NCBI GenBank assembly: GCA_003223645.1
Contig: QHVT01000018.1
Span: 58,467 to 122,466 of the forward strand
Direction of reading: 5' to 3'
Length of the DNA stretch: 64,000 nucleotides
DNA from: Acidobacteriota bacterium
Lineage (GTDB): Bacteria > Acidobacteriota > Thermoanaerobaculia > Gp7-AA8
Each line of letters starts with the position of its first letter. The stretch's first letter is position 1. The notes beneath the pieces are model-generated. The model did no database searches. It was not told where the DNA came from and saw only the letters and a program-made list of their open reading frames with translations. Both the position numbers and the translations under genes were made by a program. Of the stretch, positions 1 through 9,200 are shown one piece after another.

Positions 1-1363
1 CATCGAACTGCCGGAACGCGGACGGCGTTTGATTGAGCACGGTCACACGCTCGCGCGCGACGAGCTCATAAAACGCCTCGGTGTTGCGGCTCTGTTCGTG
101 CGTGACGATGACGACGCGTCCGCCGTAGAGCAGCGCGCCCCACAGCTCCCACACGGAAAAATCGAAAGCCGCGGAGTGAAAGAGCGTCCAGACGTCGTGA
201 GAGTCGAAGCGATATTCGGGATGCGTCGACTCGAAGAGGCGGACGACGTTGCGGTGCGTGACGGCGACGCCTTTCGGGACGCCGGTGGAGCCGGAGGTAT
301 AGATGATGTAGGCGGTAGAGGAGAGCGGGCGTCCCGCCCGCCCCCGGGGGGCGGGCAAGATGCCCGCTCTCCTTGGCGACGGATAGTCGCGCAGATGCAC
401 TTTCGCGCCGCTGTCGGCGAGCATGTGGGCGACGCGCGCCTCGGGGTACGACGGATCGATCGGCAGATACGCGGCGCCGGTTTTGAGGATGCCGAGGATC
501 GTGACGGCGAGGTGTTCTGTGCGATGGCCGGTGAAGGCGACGATGTCGCCGTCGCGCACTTCGTGCTCGTCGATGAGCATTTCGGCGAGTGCGTTCGCTC
601 GCGCGTCGAGGTCGGCGTAGGTGAGCGAGCGGTCTTCGCACGTCACCGCGATCGCGTCGGGTGTGCGCGCGACTTGTTGTTCGAAGCGCGTGACGAGATC
701 GTCGTCGCATGGATTCGCGATCGGTCCGGGGTTGCAGATCTCGACGAGGTACTGCACTTCCTCGGCGGAGAGCATCGCGAAGTGCGCAATTGGGGTGTCG
801 GCCGCAGTGAGCATGCCGTTGAGCAGCACGACGAAATGGCGGGCCATGTTTGCGGCGACGCCGTCGTCGTAGAAAACGTGCACGCGGCGGCGCTCGACGT
901 GGAGGTGCAGCGGCGCGCGGTCGAGTGTTTCGTCGGGCGGTGCGACGCGATCGTCGGAGAACGCAGCATCGAGCAGCGCGTCATCGGTGACGAAGGTGAT
1001 GCGATGACGAAGGTTGGACTGCATCTCGTCGCGCAGCGATTCGGCGAGCATGCGAAACGTCGTCTGCTCGTCGATGCGCTGCCGGAACCAGACGCGCGGC
1101 GCAGCAGCGATCAGCACTTCGTCGTTTTCGCTGTAGCGCGAGAGCAACGCGGCGAAGGCTGCGAGCGACAACAGATACGCGCTGATGTCGGAGTCGTTCG
1201 CGGCGCGCTGCAGCGATGCCGCGAGCATTTCGGGGATGTCGACGACTGCTTCGCGGCGTTCACCACCGCGCGGCAACCGCAGCGCGGGCGCGCCGCGCAG
1301 TTTGGCGTCCCAATACTCGGCAGCCGCGCCCCGCGCGGCGAGCTCCAGATGGCTCGTGCTCAC
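1..1363 (-). CDS. NRPS adenylation protein with partial condensation lobe (runs off left edge)
   Basis: The reading frame is open from a GTG at 1363 to the window edge, so only about 454 residues are visible. The GTG overlaps the stop of the upstream A protein (GTGA). Residues 1-190 look like the C-terminal lobe of a condensation domain starting at an EYWDAKLRGAP-type motif, with no HHxxxDG visible. An AMP-binding domain follows: LTYADLDARANALAE, LKTGAAYLPIDPSYPEARV, the A3 loop YTSGSTGVPKG, FDFSVWELWG, then VLNQTPSAFRQFD at the edge. The visible specificity residues (D, F, W, N at 235, 236, 239, 278) match the start of the threonine code. A palindrome encodes an extra stretch between motifs A2 and A3. 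Whether a carrier domain follows cannot be seen. Confidence 0.85.
   Translation of the reverse strand, partial: MSTSHLELAARGAAAEYWDAKLRGAPALRLPRGGERREAVVDIPEMLAASLQRAANDSDISAYLLSLAAFAALLSRYSENDEVLIAAAPRVWFRQRIDEQTTFRMLAESLRDEMQSNLRHRITFVTDDALLDAAFSDDRVAPPDETLDRAPLHLHVERRRVHVFYDDGVAANMARHFVVLLNGMLTAADTPIAHFAMLSAEEVQYLVEICNPGPIANPCDDDLVTRFEQQVARTPDAIAVTCEDRSLTYADLDARANALAEMLIDEHEVRDGDIVAFTGHRTEHLAVTILGILKTGAAYLPIDPSYPEARVAHMLADSGAKVHLRDYPSPRRAGILPAPRGRAGRPLSSTAYIIYTSGSTGVPKGVAVTHRNVVRLFESTHPEYRFDSHDVWTLFHSAAFDFSVWELWGALLYGGRVVIVTHEQSRNTEAFYELVARERVTVLNQTPSAFRQFD
320..372. repeat. Palindromic element inside the A-domain ORF
   Basis: Outer arms GGAGAGCGGGC (320-330) and GCCCGCTCTCC (362-372) pair perfectly, and inner GCCCGCCCCC and GGGGGGCGGGC arms extend the hairpin. 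It is read in frame on the minus strand as an RRAGILPAPRGRAGRPLS-like stretch between A2 and the P-loop-like A3 motif. A domains normally have no such segment there. Resemblance to dispersed intergenic palindromes is inference. Confidence 0.75.
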
Positions 1364-3249
1364 GCGGCACCTCCGGCGGTGGACTCGAGCAGCTGGCGGC
1401 GATCGAGTTTGCCGTTCGACGTCAGCGGTCTTTTTTCGCGCGCGACGAAACGCGACGGGATCATGTACGCGGGGAGCGAGCGGCGGAGGAACTGGCGCAG
1501 CTCGCGCGTGCGCGGCGCTTCGGCGCCGAAGAGGAATGCGACGAGCTCGACGCCGTCATTCGTGTTGACCGGCAGCACGGCCGCGTCATTCACCGATGGA
1601 TGTTCGAGCAGGCAATGCTCGATCTCGCCGAGCTCGATGCGGAAGCCGCGGACTTTGACCTGGTGATCGATGCGGCCGAGGTATTCGAGATCGTTGTCGA
1701 AGAGCCGGCGGGCGAGATCGCCGGAGCGATAGAGCGTGCCGCCGCCGGAAAAAGGATCGGGAAGAAATCGCTGCGCGTTCAGCTCGGGGCGATTGAGATA
1801 GCCGCGCGCGACACCGTCGCCGCCGACGTGAATCTCGCCCGCGACTCCGCGCGGCACGACGTTGCCCCAGCGATCGAGAAGATGGATGCTCCAGCCGTCC
1901 ATCGGTCGCCCGATCACGCTGGAGGAGCGGAGATCGGAGCGCGTGATGTCGCGGATCGTCACGTGCACCGTGGTCTCGGTGATGCCGTACATGTTGACCA
2001 TGCGCGGCACTTCGTCGCCGTGGCGCTCGAACCATTCGCGGAGCGACGACGGATCGAGCATCTCGCCGCCGAAGATGACGTAGCGCAGCGCGAGGCGCGC
2101 GCGCTCTTCGCGATCGACGGCGTCGAATTGCCGGAACGCCGACGGCGTCTGATTGAGCACGGTGACGCGCTCGCGCCGCACAAGGTCGTACACCGCCTGC
2201 GGATCGCGGCTGACGACGGACGGCGGGATGACAAGCCGGGCGCCGTACAGGAGCGCGCCCCACATCTCCCACACCGAGAAGTCGAACGCCGGCGAATGAA
2301 AGAGCAGCCAGACGTCGTCGCTGCGGAAGCCATACACGGGATCGGTCGACTCGAGGAGACGCGCGACGTTGCGATGCGTCAGCAGCACGCCTTTCGGCAC
2401 GCCGGTCGAACCGGAGGTGTAGATGGTGTAGGCGAGACGCTCGATCGAGCGCGAGCAATTTTCGGGAAGCGATCGCCACGGACGCTCGGCGATCGTGTGC
2501 ACGTCGATGCCTTCGTACTCGGAGAGAAACGGCGGCTCGGAGAGCAGCAGCTTCGCGCCGCTGTCGCGCAGCATGTGCTCGACGCGCGCCTTCGGATACG
2601 CGGGATCGATCGGCAGATACGCCGCGCCGGTCTTCATGATCGCGAGGATCGTGAGAACGACCCACTCGGAGCGCTCGAGCAGAATGGCGGCGAGGTCGCC
2701 TTCGTGCAGGCCGTGATCGAGCGCGAGCGCGGCACCGAGCGTCGAGGCGACGGCGTCGAGCTGCGCGTAGGTGACCGAGCGTCCTTCGCAGGTCAGCGCG
2801 ACGGCGTGCGGCGTCGCTGCTGCGCGCACTTCAAAACGGCTGACGAGATCGTCGTCGCTGGTAATGGCGATCGCCGGCGGATTGCACGTTTCGATCAGCT
2901 CGCGCTTCTCGTTCTCGTCGAGCAGCTCGAACTTTGCAACGAGCGCGTGCGGATCGCGGAGCAGTGCTTCGAGCGTGCGCGCGTAGTGGCGCGCGAATTG
3001 TTCGAGGAACGGCAGTGGATACGCATCGGCGGTGAACGAACAGCGTTGGCCGTCGATGTGAATCGCCGGCTGCGCGTCGACGGGGATCGCGGTTCCAATC
3101 GATTCGATCAGGTGCGCGAACGAAGTGGTCTCATCGACATTCGCGATCGCGCAGTCCTCGAGCAATCCGTAGCGCGCGAGGAGCGCGAGATACGCGGCGG
3201 CGAGCTGCGGCGGTGTGGCGCCTTCAACAACATCGATGGTGATGCTCAT
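1360..3249 (-). CDS. Stand-alone NRPS adenylation protein, predicted L-Thr, no carrier domain
   Basis: A 629-residue protein. Residues 1-130 resemble the very end of a condensation domain and the C-A linker (ARHYARTLEALLRDP, FELLDENEKRELIETCN). Residues about 135-620 form a complete AMP-binding domain with YTIYTSGSTGVPKG, FDFSVWEMWG, YGITETTVH, YRSGDLARR, GRIDHQVKVRGFRIELGEIE, LPAYMIPSRF and the A10 lysine in NGKLDR. It then stops: there is no PCP. The ten specificity positions read by eye (D, F, W, N, I, G, M, V, H, K) equal the published threonine code. Its ATG overlaps the stop of the 2834-aa synthase and its stop overlaps the next GTG. It probably activates threonine and loads a carrier in trans. 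That role is inferred. Confidence 0.88.
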   Translation of the reverse strand: MSITIDVVEGATPPQLAAAYLALLARYGLLEDCAIANVDETTSFAHLIESIGTAIPVDAQPAIHIDGQRCSFTADAYPLPFLEQFARHYARTLEALLRDPHALVAKFELLDENEKRELIETCNPPAIAITSDDDLVSRFEVRAAATPHAVALTCEGRSVTYAQLDAVASTLGAALALDHGLHEGDLAAILLERSEWVVLTILAIMKTGAAYLPIDPAYPKARVEHMLRDSGAKLLLSEPPFLSEYEGIDVHTIAERPWRSLPENCSRSIERLAYTIYTSGSTGVPKGVLLTHRNVARLLESTDPVYGFRSDDVWLLFHSPAFDFSVWEMWGALLYGARLVIPPSVVSRDPQAVYDLVRRERVTVLNQTPSAFRQFDAVDREERARLALRYVIFGGEMLDPSSLREWFERHGDEVPRMVNMYGITETTVHVTIRDITRSDLRSSSVIGRPMDGWSIHLLDRWGNVVPRGVAGEIHVGGDGVARGYLNRPELNAQRFLPDPFSGGGTLYRSGDLARRLFDNDLEYLGRIDHQVKVRGFRIELGEIEHCLLEHPSVNDAAVLPVNTNDGVELVAFLFGAEAPRTRELRQFLRRSLPAYMIPSRFVAREKRPLTSNGKLDRRQLLESTAGGAA

Positions 3250-6200
3250 AGACGGAACGACGCCTCGAGCCGGATGCTCGCGGCGCTCCTTTCGCTGTCG
3301 GTGGTGAGGTCGATGGATGCGATCGCGCTGTCGGGATTCGCGGTGACGCCGCGCAGGAGCGCGGCGAAGCGCTGCTGCATGAGCGCCATCGTTTCGGGGC
3401 GGAAGAGCGCGGTGTCGTAGTCGAGATCGAGACGCAATGACCGCTCTTGAGCAGGCTTCCCAGCCTGGCGTTCTTCGATGAAATGAAACAGCAGATCGAA
3501 GAGGCTCGTGCGCTGCGGCAGGTCGATGCGCGTCAGCGTGACGTCGCCGAAATCGAACTGCTCGCCTTCGACGTCATCCGACGTGACGATCACGTCGAAG
3601 AGCGGCGTACGGCTCCAGTCGCGACGCAGGTCCAGCTGTTCGACGATGAGGTCGAGCGGATAGTCGCCGTGCGCGAATCCGTCGACGGCATTGCGGCGGA
3701 CGCGATCGAGAAGGCGGCGGAACGTCCAGCCGCCGCGCACTTCGTCGCGCAGCGGGAGCGTGTTGACGAAGAGTCCGATCTGATGATCGAGCTCGGGCCG
3801 TCCACGTCCGCTGACCGGAACGCCGGTGACGATGTCTTCGTCACCAATCAGCCGATGCAGCAGCGCTTTCACGCCAGCGAGCAGCACGATGAAGGCGCTC
3901 GTGCCGGCGTCGCTCGCGAGCGCGCGAATCGCGGACGCGAGCCCGTCGTCGAACGGCATGCGCATCCGGCTTCCGTCGTACTTGCGCACCATCGGCCGCG
4001 GCGAATCGGTGCGCAGCGAGAGTCGCGGCACGCTCTGCGCGAAGCGCGAGAGCCAATAGCGGCGGCCTTCGTCGTCCCTCGCGGCGGTCTCGTTCTGCCA
4101 GACCGCGAAGTCGCGATATTGAATGGGAAGCGGCGGCAGCTCCGACGGTGCGGCGCCGCGATAGAGCGCAGCGAGCTCGCGCACGAGCACGCCCGCGGAC
4201 CAGCCGTCGGCGTTGATGTGATCGAGCGTGAGGTGCAGCGCGTGGCGCTGCGGCGAGATTTTTTCGAGAAGAAGCTGCGGCCGCACGTCGCCCACACGCT
4301 GCCGCGGCTCGCCGTCGACGGTGACGAACTCGGTGCGCAGCGACTCGTGGCGCTCGACGACGACGTCGAACGCGTGCTGCAATCGTGCGACGTCGAGCGG
4401 GCCATCGAGCCATGCCGCGAGCGGGATGTCGTACGCGGTCATTGACGGGTCGAGCTGCTGTGCGAGCCAGATCCGTTTCTGCGCGTGCGAGAGCGGATAG
4501 TGTTCCTGCAGCGGCGCGCGCGGAATCGGCGGATGTTCGGACGACGCGCGTCCTTCTAGGAAACGCGCGAGCGAGCGAAGCGTCGGATGTTCGAACAGCT
4601 CGCGCAGTTCGAGGTCGATGCTCAGTTCCTGGCGCACGCGCGCGACGAGTTGCGCGGCCTGGATGCTTTGACCGCCGAGGGACGTGAACGCGTCATTGGG
4701 ATCGCAGCTCGCGATGCGCAGCACGGAATTCCAAAACGGTGCGAGGCGGCGTTCGAGAAGTGACTGCGGTTCGTCGCTGCCGCTTTCGAGCGCGCCATCG
4801 ATTTCGAACCATGCCGGAATGAAGTGCGGCGGCGCGATGTCGCGCATCGCGCGACGCAAACTCGCAGCGGTCATCGAGTCCGGGAGTGCGACGGATGCGA
4901 TCAACTCGCCGGCGTCGTTCACGCTCGCGCGCGCGCTGAGCGCGAAGCGGCGCAGCAGCGACTCGACGACGGCGAGATTCACGCGGCGGCCGTTCATGAG
5001 CGCGCGGCGCTCTTTGCGTCCGCGCCACTCGATGCTGCTGTCGGCGCATTCGCGGACGAGATCGCCCGTGTCCTTCCACTCCCCTTCCACGCCGCGTGGC
5101 ACGGGACGGCCCGCGTCATCGCGCACGTCGCCGGCGTCGCAGATCGGAATCGCGAACGCATTTTCACTTCCGGCCGCGGGATCGGAGAGCGCGATGAGAA
5201 TGCGTCGATAGGCATCGCTCCACGCGTGTGTGACTCGATCGTCGATGAGCGCGCGGCGATAATCGAATTCGATGGCGAGGCGATCGCCGAAGTCGATGAG
5301 GTTCGCGAAGAGATCGACCTTCGCGTCACCGATCGGCGCGGTGAGCACCGTCATCGGGAAGCCAGCAAACGTATTCATCGCCGGCGCGCGATCCATGTTG
5401 AACATCGCGCGCAACGGCGGCGCGGTCCAGCGCGTGCCGCCGTGCGCGTGCATTTCCATGAGCGCGCGCCGCGATTCGGCGACGAGATGATCGAGCGTGC
5501 AGTCCGCGTCGAGATCGCAGACGACCGGCATGATCGTCGTGCACTGGCCTGCGAGCTGGACGGCACCCATCGCGGCCTGTCCAGAGAGCGGAATGCCGGT
5601 GACGAAATTTCGCTGATCGCTCACGCGCGCGAGCAGCAGCTCGAAGCCGGCGAACATCGTCATCACCAGCGTCGCGCCGCGCTGGCGCGAGACATTTTTC
5701 AAATCGCGGTAGAGCTCGCCGCCGATCTCGAACGCATGCCGCCCGCCCGCCACGCCCTCCGCGATCCACGGGCCGGGCAGTTCGAGCGCGGGCGCGCTCA
5801 CGCTGCGCGTTTCCGCGCGCCGCGAAGTGTGCCATTCAAGAAATGCGCGCAGCGGCGTCGCGGGCGGCAACTGCTTGCCTTCGTACAGCGCGGACAGCTC
5901 TTCGATGAAGAGACCGAGGGACCAGCCGTTGGCGATGATGTGATGCGCGACGACGTAGAGGCGGCCGTCGCGAAGGAGCGCCACGCGCCACAGCGGGCCC
6001 TGATGCAAATTTGATGGTCTCAGATCGAAGGGACGCAGCAGCGCCGCATCGTCGTCCGCGACTTCGAAGGGTGCGTCGATGGACGGCGCGATGCGCTGCG
6101 TCTCGCCGTCGATTTGCATCACGCGCAACGTGTCGTGACGCGTGGCGAGCGATTGCACGGCCGCGCGCAGGCGCTCTTCGGACAGGCAGGATTGACTGTC

Positions 6201-9200
6201 CCCTACCTGCAGCAGCACGGCTTCGTTGTACGCCGTCGATGCGGGATCGAGCTGCGCGGCGGCCCAGAGCTCTTTCTGTTCTTCGGTGAGCGGAAGGATT
6301 TCGAATTCGCGTGCGCGATGCATCAGCGCCGTCAGCGACTCCAGGCCGCGCATCGTGGTGTCGAAGTCGAGACCGAAGTCGATGAGGCATCCCAGCTCGT
6401 CGACGCCGATCTCGCGCAGGCGGCGCACCATCGGCAAACACGAATCGACGCTGCCGATGAGGGAGCTGGTGTCGAGGTAGCGGTCGAGCGCGCGATCAAG
6501 GATCGGATCGACGTCGCTGCCGTTCGCCGAGAGACCGAGGCTGGAGAGGAGTTGATTGCGGAGGAAGAGCGAGCTGCGGAGATAGGACTTCAGCGGCTCG
6601 TGCACGATCGCGCGCGCGGTCGCGACGTCATCGGCGAGGAACGTGTGCAGCATGCAGGTCACGTGGCCCGGGCCGCGATGGCCGCTCTTTGCACGCGCGT
6701 CCCGATAGAGCTGCAGTTTCTCCGCGAGCTGCTCGACGGTTTGTCCTTCGAGATACGTCAGGAGATTCGCGCCCTGCTCGCCGGCGATCCGGAACGTCTC
6801 CGGATTTCCGGGCGCGACGTACCAGACGGGAAGCTCGCGCTGGATCGGACGCGGATGCAGCTCGATCTGCACCGGCTCCCCTTTTCCTCCGCGGCGCGTG
6901 ATCGTCTCGCCGCGCCACAAACGCCGTACGACGTCGAGGTGCTCGGGGAAGAGGCGCGCGCGATCTTCGAACGAGTCGGGTGCGAGCGCGAAGTCATTCG
7001 AGTTCCACCCGAGTGCGAGCGCGAGATCGACGCGGCCATGCGAGAGGTTGTCGACGAGTGACCAGTTCTCCGCGAAGCGAACGGGATCGTGCAGCAGCAG
7101 CACGGTGCTGCCGGCGCGGATGCGGATGTTGCTGGTGATCGTCGCCAGCGCCGCGCTGGTGACCGCGGGGTTCGGATAGAGGCCGCCGAAATCGTGGAAG
7201 TGACGCTCGGGCGTCCACACCGCGGCATAGCCGTTTTGGTCGGCGTATTTGGCGGCTTCCAGGAGGAGGCGGTATTTGTTTTCACCGGTGTTGTCGGTGC
7301 TGGAGAAGAAGAAGAGGGAGAACTCAGTAGTAGGACTTGTAGGACGGATAGGACTGGTAGGACTGATAGGACGGGTGCGTGCGGCGATGACGCCGCCTTC
7401 GCGGAGGGCGCGGACGGAGTCGACCACGGCTTCGTACAAGCGCTCGATGTCTTCTTCGGTGTGAGCGGTCGACAGAAAACAATTGCGGCCTTCCCAGATA
7501 TAGAAGCCGCGTTTGATCAGATGGAAGAAGAGGAGCTCGATGTCGCCGCGGAGGACGAAGCGGAACAACGATCCAAACCAGGCCATGCGGATCGGGACTT
7601 CTTCTTCTTCGAAGAAGCGATTGAGTCGTCCGCACAATGCGGCGTTACGGCGGTTGAGCGTCTGCTGCAGCGCCGGACCTTCTTCTTTGAGCCGCGCGAG
7701 CACTGCTCGCATCGCCGCAAGCGTGAGCGGGTGATGGCAGAACGTGCCGGCGACGAAGGTGTTGCGTTTTTTCGGATAGGAGTCGTCGCCGTACGACCAC
7801 GCGCCGCCGTCGACGGCATCCATGAATTCCGCTTTCCCGGCGACGAGGCCGATCGGCATTCCGCCGCCGACAACTTTGCCGTACGTGGCGAGATCGGCGC
7901 GCACGCCGAAGTAGCCCTGCGCGCCTTGCGGATGGCAGCGGAATCCGGTGACCACCTCGTCGAAGATCAGCCCGGTGCCGCTCTTCGCCGTGATCTCGCG
8001 CAACGCGCGGAGAAACTCGGTCGGACGAAGATCGGGTCGCCGGCTCTGCACCGGCTCGACGAGCACCGCCGCGAGCTCATTGCCCTGCGCGCGAATGATC
8101 TCCAGCGACTCGGGATCGTCGTAGCGAAGGACGAGCACGTCGTTGACCATCCCCTGCGTGGTGCCGGGCGCGCCGGGCACGGTCTGCAGCACGCCGTCGC
8201 GCACGACGCGCAGCGCGAGGATGCCGTCGAACGATCCGTGATACGAGCCTTCGAAGATGACGACGCGGTTGCGCTGCGTGACCGTACGCGCGATGCGCAA
8301 CGCGACCATCACCGCTTCGGTTCCGCTGTTGTAGAACGCAACGCGCTCGTTCCCCGTCAGCTCGCAGAACGCTTCGGCGACTTCGCCGGCGAGGTGATAC
8401 ATCGGTCCGAGCGGAAACCCATTCGCCAGCTCGCTCTCGACCGCTTCGCGAATGAACGACGCGTTGTGTCCGAACAGGTGAACGCCGAATCCCATCGTGA
8501 AGTCGATGAGCTCCCGTCCTCCTCGGCTGCGAATGCGCGCCCCATCCGCCGACTCGGCGACGACCTGGTAGATCATCTCCTTCCACGACGGCCTGAATCC
8601 GGCGACGTTGCGGTTGTTCGCAAAGTGCGCCCGATGGCGCTGCGTCTCTTCTTTCGACGGGGCGGTGACGTCGCAGAAGTCGCGCGCGAGTGTTTCGAGA
8701 TGCTGTTTTTGGCGAACGTCCCGGGAGTCGTCGGTCTGCGTTTGGATCTGTTTGTAGGGGATGAAGACGTCGGGGCGCGGCGTCGCTGCGACCTCGATGC
8801 GAGGGAGCACGTGCTGGGTGCTGGGTGCTGGGTGCTGCGTGGTCTCGGCGAGAAAGGCGCCGATCTTCGAGATCGTCGTCAGTCGCTCGAAGAATTCGCT
8901 GATCGGGATCTCGATGCCGAATCGCTGGGTGATCTGATGTCGTGTTTGCATCAGCATCAGCGAGTCGACGCCGAGCTCGAGGAGGTTAGCGTCGCGCGCG
9001 ACCGACTCGAGGCCGGTGGCTTCGCGGATGATCGCGTCGAGCCGCGCGGCGATCTCGCCGGCGTTTGCGGGAGTTGCGGGTGTCGTAGGCATGCTGGTCT
9101 CCGGGGGCGCAGCGAAGGCGATGTAGCGTTTGCGGTCGAAGCGATAGGCCGGCAGATCGACGTGACGGCGCGGGGCGCCATGTCGAGTCCAATCGATGGC

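Noticed and set aside
7327..7376. CRISPR-like array
   Set aside because: The repeat is only ten bases with no unique spacers, and it lies inside a coding region.
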